Shown: piece after piece, positions 24,698 through 38,000 of the stretch
How positions within the stretch are numbered: position 1 is the stretch's first letter
Layout of the letters: each line of letters opens with the position of its first letter
Assembly (NCBI GenBank): GCA_013146195.2
Contig: CM028378.1
Span: 87,168,295-87,232,294, forward strand
Reading direction: 5' to 3'
Length of the DNA: 64,000 bases
Source of the DNA: Codonopsis lanceolata
Taxonomy: Eukaryota > Streptophyta > Magnoliopsida > Asterales > Campanulaceae
Program-made: the position numbers and the translations under genes
Notes under the pieces: generated by a model
Seen by the model: the letters and a program-made list of their open reading frames with translations, nothing else
Told to the model about the DNA's origin: nothing
Databases searched by the model: none

Positions 24698-25224
24698 ATG
24701 GCTAATCAAGGGGATGGAGCGCAGCCTCAAGAACAGAATTATGAACCGCAGAACAACATACGCAGAGATCGAGAAATTCGGGAATTGCAACGCATGGTGG
24801 AAACTCTTCGACTAGGGATGCAAGCGATGCAAGTTAATCGGGCAAACCCGCCATCCGATGATGATGAAGGAGAAGGGGCTAGGGTTCGGCCTAGGAGGGA
24901 AAGAGATGACGATGACCGAGGATTGAAGCTCGACATTCCAGAATTCGAAGGAACCTTGGACACTGAGAAATATCTTGACCGAAAAAAATTCAAGGTAGCA
25001 GTCCTCAAATTCACCAAGTATGCGTCAGTCTGGTATGAAAATCTGAAGTCCCAAAGAAGACAGGAAGGCAAGGACAAGATCGAGTCATGGGACAAATTGA
25101 AGAAGTACTAGGACCGTAGGTTCCTACCAAGTACTTACGTACAAGACAATTTCACAGCTCTTCATCTTCTCAAGCAAGGAGAGACAAGCGTGGGCGAGTA
25201 CATCGAGGAGTTCGAGAGGCTTTC
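24698..25224 (+). pseudogene. Ty3/Gypsy (chromovirus-like) gag fragment
   Basis: The ATG at 24698 lies 35 bp after the primer-binding site. An N-terminal coiled, acidic/basic region is followed by the retrotransposon gag core: LDIPEFEGTLDTEKYLD, then KFTKYASVWYENLK. About 25 residues usually found between these blocks (the WL...VF...DEKK part) are missing, an internal deletion. A stop lies at 25109-25111, but homologous sequence (LPSTYVQDNF, VGEYIEEFERLS) continues to 25224. There the LTR of the minus-strand Athila element interrupts it. Capsid protein of a dead element. Confidence 0.75.
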
Positions 25225-28057
25225 TGATCGATGTTTTATTTTTATCTATTTCCTTGCAAGTGTACAAGACTATTATAGAATAGACTCGGAAGCAAGGGTC
25301 GAACCCACAGAGACAAGTGATCACGAACAGTGCGGTTATAGATAGCAAATTATTAACCTAAGGGGGGTTTTATGTTTAATTCTACTCTAATTTACTAGTT
25401 ATAGATGTTAACTAATTAGACAAGTAATAACGATATGAAGATCTTATGGTGAGTGGAAATCTAGGATTACGGGTTTCACTTATATCTCCTTTATGTTCAA
25501 TTCATAATAATGTCATTCAATGTCTTGGGTTCGTTCACTAAAAATAGATATGGTCGTTGAACAATTGGTTCGATCTCCTCCCGCATAAAAATTCACCCAT
25601 TCCATATCCTAAGCACAGGAACTGTAATCTAGCTGTCACCTAGATTTATGATCTATCTGTCACCTAGATCATGTAAGAACCTGGTCCTAACTTATCACTC
25701 TCGTGCTTCGATAGGTCCAATTTATTGTGTTGGTGAGCCGATTAATGCGACATATGCACTTGGTCATGCGGTATCCGCACCTCTAAGCCTTTATTATTTG
25801 CGATTACATTCATTTGTTCAAAGCGAAATAATAAAGGGATTGATAAACAACACAATCAACAAGCATTGAATAGACATAAATATAAGAATCAAAACATAAA
25901 TTCGATACAAGTTACCTCCCACCTCCTAGATTAGGGATGATTTAGTTCATCATAGACGATGAACAGCACATGAAGATGATGGAAGACATGATTTGATCTT
26001 CAATACTTGAAATTACAAAACCTAATTATGTTATACAATCTAAAACTACCTAAAATCTATGTAAAGAGAGCTTCCGGCCCTCCTTTTCTTAGGCTCGGCA
26101 TCGACTTCTATATATACTTGGGAGTTGTGATTGAATCGAATGACCGTGTGAAAACCCGAAATCTGCGCATTACGCCTACCTTGCGGTCGCAAGGTCTTTG
26201 AATACCTGCGTCCGCAAGGTCTCCGAGTGTGTGTGCTTCTTGGCTCTTCGATTGCCGCTTGAGGATCGATCGCCTACCTTGCGGTCGCAAGTCGAGGCAC
26301 CTGCGTCCGCAAGGTGTCCAGATTGACGAACTTTATTTTCTTCAATTTTTCTTTCTTTGTAATTTGCACTTAAAACCCTGGAGTTTCGCGTATTTTCACG
26401 AACAATCCTGAAACTTACAAAACTCACCAAAAACATATATTAGTACTCAAAAGACTCGTGAAATAGCATAATTCAAGTCACAGAAGCATATAAAATCGAC
26501 GTATAAAATACATCGATCAAATACCCCCAAACTTGAACTTTGCTCGTCACACGAGTAAACAAATAAACTTATAAATACAAAAACATATAAATAACAAAAA
26601 TTAAAATCTTTTTGTGAGGGTGACACTATTTACACTCCTCTATAAACCCACAAACTCAAGGAGACTCTTTCGAGTGACTCGACTATGCGAGATAAATACA
26701 AAAACAAATAAATACAAAACTAAAATAAACTACAAACAAAATATAATTAAACATAAAAATCTTTTGGTTTCATCCTCAAGTTATAAGTGTATGGCATGCA
26801 TGTAATCTCGGTTTGGTGCTCACCACATATATGCGAGCTTAGTCATATAAAACCAACTAGTCTTTTCTTAAATAGCTGCTACTACTTTCTAATTTCTCCG
26901 TGTGTGTGTGATCACCGGTCTTAAAGAATATCTTAACTAAAACAGTTTTATTAAGCTAAACACCACATTCATATGAAAATCAAAGTTTAATAGAAAATCA
27001 TGCATTAAGAATTATGAGATCTACCATTCAAACCGATCGATTCTGAGACGAGAAAGGTCCCAAGGATTTCAAAAGACTTATACATCCATCCCATGCACTT
27101 CTATGTATGTCATATAATGCTCTCTATCCCAATTGACTTGTAATAGCTAAGATTATGCTAACACAGTGAGCTTTAGGGTGAATAATAATGAACATGAAGT
27201 GTTTGATCAATTCCATGTTACTCACTTGACGATAAAAACAACATAAGCATTGGCATTTGAGATCATTAGGTTTACACTTTTTAAGCTTGTAATTAAGGCC
27301 AAGGTGTTGGGGATTTGATGGAAAGGTATTCTAGAATTCAAAAGAGAGTAGACTACCCTTCCCTCATACTTCCAAGCGGAAGAAACATTTTCCCTATTTA
27401 GGCTAGGACCAAAGACCATACAAGTGGATACTTTGTGTTACTTTTCACTTTGTTTCTTCATTTCATATCCCCCAAATTCAACTATGTTTTGGGCTAACTA
27501 GATTCTAATTGAAATATCTTTCACATTCCAATCGCCAGTCAAATTTTTCTAACATATTTTCTCTTGAAAGCTTTATGCTTCCATTTGTAAATGGCAAGCT
27601 TTGCCATACACCTTCTTCTTGGACTCATTCCTATGTTCTTGAAAGAAGAATTCTTCGAAAAATAGCTAAGCGAAAAGCATCCTTAAGTGGTCCTTAGAAT
27701 CAATTTCCCAACTCTCAAAGGGTAGGCTAAAAGTGTATAGGCTTTAGGGTTAAGTTAATGTGGGTAAAGAAAGCGATGCGAATTTTAAATAGTGTGCTTA
27801 TTGCTACACTCCATTCTTTTCATTAGGCTGGCTAGGGATTTGTATAGGTGTGGATGATATTTAGCTCTAACTTGATCCAAAGATGGCCTAAATCATTTCT
27901 TAATGCCAAATGCTCACATAATATTTAAGAAGCATATATTCAACAACTTATTGGTAAAATGAATGTAGCATCCTTGGTCACATATTTATGGCCTTAGGCA
28001 CTCCATATTCTAGCAAATAAATCTTCATATAAATTTAACCTTGTTTTCCATCATTAG
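25225..28057 (-). mobile_element. Athila-type Ty3/Gypsy element X, 3' part, minus strand
   Basis: The 3' LTR is 25225-26519 (TGATCGATGTTTT...ACATCGATCA, 1295 bp) and ends in 9-10 bp inverted repeats. The complement of a polypurine tract (CCCCCAAACTTG) follows at 26523, so the element reads right to left. The internal part (26520-28057) is the reverse complement of about 46360-47902 in element Y. It holds no gene. Sirevirus copy 1 interrupts it at 28058. The first LTR bases resemble the expected gag sequence, so the left boundary may be off by several bases. Confidence 0.85.
26109..26315 (-). promoter_or_regulatory. Paired palindromes and TATA box in the LTR of Athila X
   Basis: Four copies of an ACCTTGCG-NN-CGCAAGGT palindrome lie at 26178-26195, 26204-26220, 26276-26292 and 26299-26315, two of them with 1-bp deletions. 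They are arranged as two pairs. Reading on the minus strand they are followed 62 nt later by TATATATA (26109-26116). The same spacing occurs in the Athila Y LTR. Confidence 0.8.
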
Positions 28058-29288
28058 TGTTGATTCTAACTAACATGTTAAGATTTATATCATGTTCGAT
28101 ACATTACATTAGTTTTATATCTTGTTGAAGATCAATCGGTGTTATAGCGTGGCAACTTTATAAAACTATTGCCTAAGTCAATTTATAGGACTTTTGTGAG
28201 TGCATGAAGACCTTTGGAGGAAGACACCTTTCGAGGTTAAGATTCCGGATCTACGGACCTGCGTGTCCACCTACTCTCCTCATGTACGGCGTGTCCTATC
28301 GATAAAGATTTATTGGATTAATTCAAACTTATTCCAATATGATTATTTGAATTATATCCAAGACATTGCTCGACATGACACAACTTTCGATGATGGGTCT
28401 AAGAGAACCCACGAGTATCCTTTTTATTCGTCAGAGGACACCAAATCGCCCATCTTTTTGAAGATCTCGAAATATGAAGATTAAATGCTCTCAGATATGC
28501 GTGAAGCGAAATTCCTTGGCCCCGACATGCATGCATTCTTTTATTAAGATAAAATTTTGAATCTCTCCAAACGGATTCTTTTGTCCTCAAAATACTGAAC
28601 ATATGAGGATTGAAATGGGGAACATATAAAGACATAGCTGGAACGAATGAGAATCAATCGAACACTTCAAGGTTGCTAACGAATGAACGAAACTCGATCG
28701 TGCTCGGTGCATTCATATAGATCCGTCAACATCTAGATTTCAGTCCTCGTCAAACTCAACAAGAAGCGCTCATCCAACACTTATTGCTTTAATCTTCTTG
28801 TTAACTTCCATTAACCCTACTATACTTGACAAATTAAATATCTGTATTCTGAGATATTTAATTCCCTAGACAAACACAAGTCAATATTTTACGATCCATT
28901 AGGGATATTCTTTGTAATTGATCTAAGTGGAAAACATAGTGCAATTTAAATCCAAGGTTATTGCCTTGGTGGTGGGCGTATCACTCATTATAGTGTGAAC
29001 CATACCAAAATACTTGTGTTATTTCTTCTGTTTTCTCTGAATTGCTTAGTTTCATTGTTTATATTATCCATTTACAGGGAGAGAACAGCGAGGGTAGCGT
29101 AAAGGTCTAGGTAGTCCTTATCGGCGGACACGGAACAACTTCCTTGAAGGTCTTCCGCTACTTGATTGCTTTTTATAGATTGCAAGTAACTTTCAAGAAT
29201 TTACTCAAAAGTTTTTAAGTGTCTAATAAGCTATTCAACCCCTTATTATTGTGCCTTCTAGCTTATTATTGTGCTCATTGGGACCACA
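28058..29288 (+). mobile_element. 5' LTR of Sirevirus copy 1
   Basis: It aligns with the 3' LTR of copy 2 (62582-63864), from TGTTGATTC to CATTGGGACCACA. Many indels distinguish the two. A primer-binding site reading TTGGTATCGAGCC follows, one base short of the canonical TTGGTATCAGAGCC of copy 2. Confidence 0.88.
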
Positions 29289-29354
29289 ATTGGTATCGAG
29301 CCTTACTCTTTGAAAACAAGTTTTTCCAAGACTAAACTCTTGAGAATGCGATAT

Positions 29355-30358
29355 AATGGCACAAACACACTATATCTGCCTACATCTAATGCTAACCACG
29401 TCCCAATATTGGGCGAAGAAATTTTGATGTATGGAAGGATAAAGTAATGAGATTCATGAACTCTATTGACAACGGGTGTATGGAAATGTGCTTGCAGTCA
29501 ACATATACCAATGAAGGCAAATCTTCTAGCCTCCATCGGCTGGGAACCTGCGAGAAGTTCCTTAAAGAAGAATCGGAATGGATAGAAAGGCTGGTAAAAA
29601 CTGACAAAGTAATCACCAACTCTCTACACAAGCACCTAGACAAGTGATTCGACAAATTGTACAAACTGAAAGAGATGTGGGAAGCTCTTGTAGAATACTT
29701 GGAAGGAGACCAAGACACAGAGACAACAAAAATATACATACATCCGGTTTGATTCTTTCAAAAAGAAACCTTGAGAAACATAATCTTTCGGTGAGGTAAT
29801 AAATAGTTGGTTCTTCTCTTGGTTCTTAAAACTTATGACAAAAAGGAAATGAACATGAGGTTTCTAGGCTCTCTAGGTAGCTTATGGCATGTTAAGACCA
29901 CGACTATGAAGGAATCTAAGAACTTAAGCGAGATGACTCTTCGTAGTCTCTACGCAAGTTTAAGGTTTATGAACTTGAAGTTAATCAAGTCTAGCAAGGT
30001 AAGACAAACAGATTCGAGCGTGTCTTTGCCGACCATGGTCCAAGAAGAAATCATTGTTGAAAACACTTTTCAACCTCCTACTTCTTCTGTGAAAATGATT
30101 TTTGTATCGAAAAATCTAAACGTTTCTAAACGTTTTCAAAATTTGCAAAATATGGAAGGAAGAACACTCACCAACAACCTTCGGGAAAAATTTGGTGAAA
30201 GCATATTTAATTAGGAAACGATCATTTGCCTCAAAATGTCCTAAGCCAATAAAATTTGAACAGAAAACATATCTAAACTCTTTAAGAAAATTTCAAAAGA
30301 AGGGTTGCACGTAGGCCGTTGGTAACGTCTTTGGCTCGAGAGGAGGAAGAGGATGGTG
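29355..30358 (+). pseudogene. Sirevirus gag, copy 1, broken and split by a LINE
   Basis: The ATG at 29355 matches the gag start of copy 2 (53191). Recognisable blocks are FDVWKDKVMRFMNS, EMNMRFLGSLGSLWHVKTT and NMEGRTLTNN, in several frames. The CCHC zinc knuckle seen in copy 2 is destroyed here. At 30359 the LINE interrupts the acidic stretch after the knuckle, and sequence resumes at 35022. In an intact element this gene encodes the capsid/nucleocapsid. This copy is dead. Confidence 0.82.
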
Positions 30359-30599
30359 GTTTTTTTTTTTTTTAGGGGCAGCGAGGCGGCACTGCGAGAT
30401 TTTATTAAATAAGGAAAAGAAACAAACTTGAGGGGACAACCGGCCTTACCCTTTGAGCAGGGGAGGAGGAGCCTAACCTCGAAAAAGAAATACATCGATC
30501 AAAAGACTCAAGAAATACGAACATAAGGAGTTTTTCTAGCATCTAAAGTAATAAGACCTTTAATAACACGGGGGATGTCGAAATCAGTGGAAAAAATGG

Positions 30600-33500
30600 T
30601 GCACTTTGAGAGTCACAAGCCAAATTAGCAAGGCTATCTGCAACTTTATTAGCTTCCCTGAAACAATGCTTGAACAAATAACGACCTTGGATTCGAAGCC
30701 GAAAAATGTCACGGAATAAATAAGCATATTCCCAAGGATATTTATGATTCCCAATAATCTTGTCATGAATAACCTTGGAATCAATTTCAATAAGAACATC
30801 TCGGTATCCTTGCTCATGAATCCAAAGAAGACGAGTGAAGGGCTCGCAACTCGGCCATCATGTTTGTACCATGACCATAATGATTGGAAAAAGCATAAAT
30901 GCAATGGCCATTAGAGTCACGTAAAATACCACCACCTCATAAATACCGGGTTGCCTCTACTAGCCCCATCCGTATTCAACTTGAAACAACCGAAGGAAGG
31001 GCTCTCGAGGCATGACTTGTATAGTTACTCTCTTCTGTGCCCATAAGAAATTTTAGATGTGATTGATAAATCTGAAATGTAATAATTTTCAGCTTGGAGA
31101 ATGTCTCTACGAGATCGAATTAATGAAAGAGATCAAGGAGTGAGCGAATACTTAACTCCTTCAAAAGCGACGGTTGCGAAATTTCCATATGTGCCAAAGA
31201 ATGGCCGAGCACCAAGATAAAAACTATGGACTTACGATGAAGCCACCAAGCAAAGCATCGTTGGGAGATAATGGCAGGGGAGGTAGGAACACCGAAGGTG
31301 GAGTGAAAGTGGTTCCAAACTCTAGAAGCTGTTTGGTGGAAACAAAAACATGTTCAAAAGACTCTATATAACTGATTCACAGGCTACATTTAGAAGCCAA
31401 TATCAAACCTTTTCTCCAAAGACCCTCATCAATGGGAAGACGACAAAGGAAAAGCCGCCATAGGAAAACACTTATCTTCTTGGGCAGAGATTTATGCCAG
31501 ATAAAATCTGAAGAGAGTAATCTATGTTGACCAGTGCGAACAATCGATAGAGCTGAACTTAAAGAGAAATCACCTTGAGAGTTGCCTTTCCAGCAAGCTC
31601 GATCCTCATCTTCGAGATAGAGATAAGCGGGAAGTATCTTTGTCAGAAATTGGGCGTCTGAGAGAGCCGAGAAAGTCTCGAGCAGTTGAGATCTTTGCAA
31701 TCGGCGGCTTGTCAGAGAGAGATTATGAATCCAAAGATCAAACCAAGGGAACATTCTCCCTTGCCAATGACCCAAAAAATATGAGGCTGTTTGATCTCTA
31801 GCTTTAAGCATCCTACGCCATATGTGAGAACCTTTTGAAGAGACACAATTCGGGTGAAGAGCGAGAGCAATATCGCGGCTAGAAAAGAGGACCATAGATT
31901 GGAAACAGTTCGGAATCTCCACCACAATTTCATACCGTAAGCTTGAATCAAATCCGCCATAGCGTTAATCCCTAGACCTCCTTCAGAAACAGGTCTACAG
32001 CAGGTTGCCCAAGAAATCCAGTGACTCTTATTTTTTCCTTCAGTGACCCAGGAAGAAATTAGAGAGAATCCTATCAATCATAGCCACAACGAAGCGGGAG
32101 GATCGAGCGAAGCTGTTGATAGTGGTGATAGAAATGAGAACATGCTTAATAAGAGTAATACGCGGCGGCATCTAGGAAGGACCCCATCCAAGAATGAATT
32201 TTATTTGAAGCTTGATAATAAGGGAATCAAAATAAGCCTTCTTCTTCCGACCACGGTAAAGAGGGCAACCAAGATAAATGATAGGAAGAGTGCCCTTTTG
32301 GAAATTCAAAGCAAATTAATAAAGGGAACAACGATGAATATCCATGGATGGAGCAACATAATAAAAGCTCTTTGATCGATTAACAAGGCGACGGAGGCTA
32401 TCTCATAATCTTTAATAAGATCCTTGTCTTTGAGTAAGAGATGTTTTACTTCCATTACAAAAAATTATTATGTCATCTGCAAAGGCAAGATGGGATATAA
32501 TAGGGCATCAGCGTCGAGAAGATGGAAGCGGGGAGAATTATTACGAAGGCGATTGAGACCTCTACTAAACACCTCGGCCATGATAATAAAGAGACTAGGG
32601 GATAAGGGATCACCACAGTCGAAGCCCTCTTGATGAAGGAAAGAAGCCCACTGGATCTCCATTTATGAGGGCAGAGAGAACATATTATCGGAGATAAGGC
32701 GCCAAATAAGGTCAATAAAGATCTCATGAAATCCAAACTTCCGAAGAACATTAATAAGGAAGGTCCAAGAAACCCGATCAAAAGCTTTGGCCATATCAAG
32801 TTTTAAAACAATATTGGAACCATTAACCTTTTTTCCCAGATAACTCATCATCTCTGGGCTAAAGAATGTTGTCTGGATAATTAAGCCCTTTAGTAAAAGC
32901 GCTCTGGTTCTCTGAAATAATATGAGGAAGAATAAGAGCAAGCCTGGAAGAGAGAATCTTAGAAATAACTTTGGAGCAGAAGTTACACAAACTAATAGGG
33001 CGGATGTCTTTGAAAGAGGTAGGGTGATCAATTTTAGGAATTGTGGCAATTAGGGTACTAGACCAAGAGCGAGGAGAAAATCACGAAAAGAATTCCAAAA
33101 TGGCTTTATGAAAATCCACTCAGATAATATCCCAACAATTGGAGTAAAATTTTCCTGTAAATCAAGTCGGGGCACTGCGGCACTATCTCCATTTAACCCA
33201 TTAATAGCGAGCAGAACTTGAGACATAGAGGGAGGAGATAAAGAGAATCATTCCATTCGAGTAATGAGGCGGGAATCATATCCAAATTAGCTGGGGAGCA
33301 GCCTTCAGATTGGAGCTAAGATTTAAAGTACAAAATTGCAGCTTGCTTGATCTCAGAATCTGTGGTTAAAATATTCCCCTCAGGATCCATAATAGAGTGG
33401 ATATGAAGACGGCGTTGAGCTTGCTTAGAAGCATGAAATAATTTTGTATTGCCACGCCCTTTTTTGACCATTTAATTTTAGCTTTACGCCTCCAAAATTC

Positions 33501-34509
33501 CTCCTCTCGTAAAAGAAATTGCGAAGATTGGCTTGGGCCTTCATTAAATTTTCGATTAGAAGGGAGTTGTTAATCTCGTAATAAAGCTCCATCTCCAAGA
33601 CTTCTTCTTGATCAGAAGATTTTCAAAAATGTTTCCAAAAACAGTGTTGTTCGGGTTTTTAATGCGGCTTTAACGTTAAAGTAACTTACGAAAATTGCTG
33701 CATAGGTCTACAAAGCAGTTGGTTCGAGGCTTGTAAAACTATCTCCTTAAATGTTACATGATCTGTCCAAGCATTAAGAAAGCGAAATGCCAGCGAGCGG
33801 TGAGAGGCATTCTTAACAATAGAAGTAAGCAGCGGAGTATGATCCGAGCAAGTCCTATTCAGGTGCTGAACTGAAGTGTTTTGAAAATTGTCCAACCAAT
33901 TCGTGTTACATAAAACCCGATCAATTCTTTCATGGATTGTAGCAGTTCCATCCCTCTTATTCCACCAAGTATAAGCCGCGAGAAAATCCCAAATCAATGA
34001 GACCCATTGCGAGAGAGACAAGCGTGAAAATCTAGAGCCCCGGCTCGATCCCATCCTGAACCGCCACTTTTTTCACAAGGATCAAGAATAATATTAAAGT
34101 CGCCCCCAAGCAACCAAGGCATATTAGAGTGGCTGGAAGATATACTAATCAGATCATCCCACAAATCCTGCTTGGTCAGGGTGTCACACCTCGCATAAAC
34201 ACAAGAAAAAAGAGCATCATTCGACCAAGAGAAGTGTTTAATTTGAAGAGTAACTTGCTGAGATGTTTCCTTAACAAGGTGACAGGAGAAATTAGATTTT
34301 ACAAAAACCCAAATTGAACTAGAAGAGTTCGAGAAAGAGAATCTGAAGTGAAGACGTCTAGTAATAAGATCAACTTTAGAAAAGTCAAGCTTAGGCTCAA
34401 AGATAGCAACCACAGAAATTTTATGGAACCTAATTAACTGTTTAAGACGGCAAACTGTTGGGTCATTACCTATACCCCTAACATTCCAGAAAAGAACCTT
34501 ACAATCCAT
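30600..34509 (-). pseudogene. LINE ORF2: endonuclease, reverse transcriptase, RNase H (broken)
   Basis: The frame opens at 34509 (MDCKVLFWNVRGIGN) with AP-endonuclease motifs (WNVRG, LLGGDFNII) and, after a frameshift near 34020, the SDHTPLL motif at about 33830-33850. The reverse transcriptase shows LKLDMAKAFDRVSW at about 32770-32810 and GDPLSPSLF at about 32590-32615. FADD (32472-32483) lies in a different frame from the latter. A zf-RVT region follows (31377-31925, FIWHKSLPKKISVFLWRL). The RNase H start LNTDGASRGNP is at 30949-30979. Several frameshifts and stops make it inactive. In intact elements it nicks target DNA and primes reverse transcription. Confidence 0.88.
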
Positions 34510-34552
34510 TAATTAAGATTAGAAGAAGTGGGAAGGGGAACCTTACAATCCA

Positions 34553-35021
34553 TTAATTAAGATTGGGCTTGGTAGCCCGAGATCGCGTTTGACGGTTTGA
34601 AGGGGGAATAGGTGGCTTGGCTTTTGAAGTAGTAGGAGGATTGCGTTGTTCTAAGTTGAGAGCTTGCAGAAGGATAGTATCATCATCTTCTTCATTGTCC
34701 AAAATGTTCAGAACTGCAAACCTGTTAGGGGAGATACAATCTTGCCTTTCAGAAGTAATAGGATCATCAGACTGAGAAGGTTGAGCACAATCCCGAACTC
34801 TTGGGGCTTCTTGGGAATCTGAAGAAACAACTTGAGTAGGCAATGAATTTTTTTCCAAATTAGAGGCTTCCTTTTCAGTTAAAGTAGTGCCACTGTCATG
34901 ATTAATAGGGGCAATACTGAGGATCAGATTGTTGAGCATTAACCTCGGCAGGGAGACAAGGGTTTTTCCCTTTAATAGATGAAGTAAGGTGATCTTGATC
35001 ATCGTTTCCAACAGGCCCGAT
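34553..35021 (-). pseudogene. LINE ORF1, C-terminal remnant
   Basis: The frame ends at 34553 with ...RSRATKPNLN and contains NRFAVLNILDNEEDD, a hydrophilic C-terminal tail like that of plant L1 ORF1 proteins. The RNA-binding and zinc-knuckle part is absent because the element is 5'-truncated at 35021. The stop overlaps a downstream ATG (TAATG), and that junction is present twice, at about 34496-34520 and 34539-34564. Confidence 0.6.
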
Positions 35022-38000
35022 AAGAGGATTGTGAGCAAGCTAATATATGCTTAATAGCTCATGATTCAGGACCTACCTATGACTCTGAAAATGAAGTTGT
35101 AGTTTCACCAAGTCCTTTGGACAAAAATGAAACCAACAGTGATAGCTTCAGTAAGGAAGAACTTCTCAAGGATAATCAGGATATGCTTGAAGAATTTAAT
35201 TCCTTTAGAGTAGCCTATGTTAAACTAGCCAAGAAGCTGTGAAACTTACAGTGAGAAATCTTTGATGGCAGTGAGATTCAAACTCTCAATAGGCATCAAG
35301 AGAGTATCAAGCTGAAGGAAGAAAACAAATTTCTTCATGACAAAATTATTATCTGAGAACATCAAAGGACTTGACCTAGAGAAAATTGCCTTGCAAAAGA
35401 CAATTGACTCCTGGAATAGCTCCAAGGATGCATTTGAAGAAATCCTTACAAGCCAAAAATCTAGCAATGATAAAACATGCATAGGATATTCAGATGTGTC
35501 TCTTCCGACAATCTCTTCAGTCATAGAGAAAGGAGAATCCTCCGAGACTGCAAATGATATATCTTTCTCTAAACAGACATTTGGAAATATAGGGAAACAA
35601 GGCCTTGGTTATTCAAGTGTTCCTTACGTTTACCCCAAAGTTCAGAAAGGAAAAGGCAAAATGACTGAATCAAATGAGAAACCTGATAAGGTAACGGTAG
35701 AGAAAGTGAAGTCTGCCGGCAACAGCTATGCCAAGGCAAAGTCTGCTGACGGTAGACCTACTAAACCTCTACCGGTAACTATCAAGTTTGTCTATGAAAC
35801 ATGCAAGGCTCCTTTACCTGTTGAAGGTAAACTTAAAGGTATTCTACCTAATCCTCCTGAAAAGGTAATCAACAGAAAAGCTAAAGCTAAGTCTGTTGGT
35901 AACCTACCTAGGAAGATTCGAAAGAAACCAATTAAGCCTACCATCAACAAGCAAGCTGTACCAAAAATGGATGTCAAGAAAAGGAATAATCATAAGCACT
36001 CTTCAGTTGAAGACTCTAACAGTTCTCTGTGGACTTTCCATTTATGTCATTCTTGCCATTGCTTAGGCCATCTGGCTCCAGAATGCCTGCTAAGGTTCAC
36101 CCCAAGATCTGAGAGACCTAGTTCTCTCAAGGTCAAGCAGGTATGGGTTGCAAAAGGTTGCTAATCCTTAGGACCCAAAAGAAAATAAAGGGTACCTTGT
36201 TTACTTTAAATTCTTTTCAAGAATGCTTCATGGCTATAGAATCGAGAAAACAAAGACATACGGTACCTAGACAGTGGCTGTTCAAGACACATGGGGCAGA
36301 AGTCTTCTTCTTACAAATATATGAAGCAAAGGACCACTGTTATTTTCGGAGATAATGCAAGAGGAAAACAATTGGATATGGCTCAATTACTAGAGGAAGT
36401 CTCTCCATCAACAAAGTTTCTCTAGTAAGTGGTTTAAAGCACAATCTTACGAGCATATCCCAGTTCTGCGACAAAGGACTTCTATGCCAATTCAATTCCA
36501 ACCAGTGCCTCATCAAAGACAGTGAATCCTGCTCTACAATACTGACCGGCAATAGACAAGGAAACGTCTATGTCGTGGACTTAAATCTTCTAGGGAGATT
36601 CTCAAACCTGTGTCTAGTGGCCAACAATGTTCGTGACAACAGCTGGCTATGGCACAAGCGTCTCAGTCACCTCAACTTCAAGCACCTCTCCAAGCTCTCC
36701 AAAAATGGGCTTGTCAAAGGTCTACCTACGGTGTCTGCCGACCATGAAAGAAGTTGTAAAGCTTGCCAACTAGGAAAACTTTCCAAGTCTTCCTTCAAAA
36801 GAAAGTCTGTCTTTTGTCAACAAATCCTCTTCAGACCTCTTCAACTTCTGCATATGGATCTCTTTGGACCTATTACAACAGCCAGTATTTCGGGAGACAA
36901 GTACACACTTGTAGTAGTTGATGACTACTCTAGATTCACTTGGATTGAAACTATGACATCTAAAGATGAAACGTATGATCTAGTCACCGCACTTTTTAGA
37001 AGACTTCAAACTCAAAAGCTTGAAGACATTTGTGACATAAGATCAGACAATGACACTGAATTCAAGAACAATGGTGTAGAAAAGTACTGCGATGACCATG
37101 GGATCGGCCACAACTTCTCTGCCGCCGGTACTCCTCAACAAAATGGTGTAGCTGAACGGAAGAAACAGAACACGATTGAAGCGGCTAGAACAATGGCGTA
37201 AGCTAAACTTCTTCGAAGTATTTTTTGGGCAGAGGCAGTCAACCTTGCATGTTTTACCAGAATAGATCCACGTAAACAAGTTTCATAATAAAACTCCATA
37301 TGAAATATGGAGAGGAAGATCCCAAACATAGGATTTCTTAAAATCTTACGTAAATGTTTTATTCTTTATAATGGAAAATAATATAGAGGAAAATTTGATG
37401 CAAAATCGGACGAAGGACTTTTCGGGGTATTCAAACATTCAAAAGCATTCGCATTTTAGTAAATCTAATTTAAAAATCTTAGAATCTGTGCATGTTTCTT
37501 TTGATGAATATGACTTGTTAGAGCCTAGAAAGGCTCCGAACGTTCCTAATGATTCTGATAATGATGTGTCAGGTACAAATACAGCATCTACTTCCACTCC
37601 TCATCAGAAAACGGCAACTGCAGAACCCTCAAGTACCGCTAACCCTTCACCGGTAGACGATAACTCTGCCGATACCGATAACAACTCTTCCGTTGACCCT
37701 GATCCCATCTCTTCTGTTTTACCCCAAGCACCTTTACAGATCACTCATCTATCTTGTTCACCAGAAATTGAAGGTTTTCAAGATCCTATCTCTTCTGAAC
37801 TAGATTTTGGTGAATCTCCTTCTCAACCTACTCCGGACTTCTTAAGGGAAGAACCCACCTGAAGTGATCTTCCTCCAACGATTATTGAACCAAAAGATCA
37901 CCCCATTTCTCAAATCATTGGTGATCTCAACACAGGAGTTCGTACGAGAAATAAAGTTCGAGAAGAAACTATGTTTGCTTATGCATTTGTATCGGAACTC

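Larger units (their letters stand above)
30359..35021 (-). mobile_element. L1-type LINE, 5'-truncated, inserted in Sirevirus gag
   Basis: The minus strand ends in a poly-A tail (T run 30360-30373). Target duplications flank the element: AAGAGGATGGTG at 30347-30358 and AAGAGGATTGTG at 35022-35033, 12 bp with one mismatch. Copy 2 shows the unoccupied AAGAGGATTGTG site. Inside are an ORF1 remnant, AP endonuclease, reverse transcriptase, a zinc-binding RT C-terminal domain and RNase H, all decayed. The order and the RNase H tail fit plant L1 LINEs. Confidence 0.93.
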
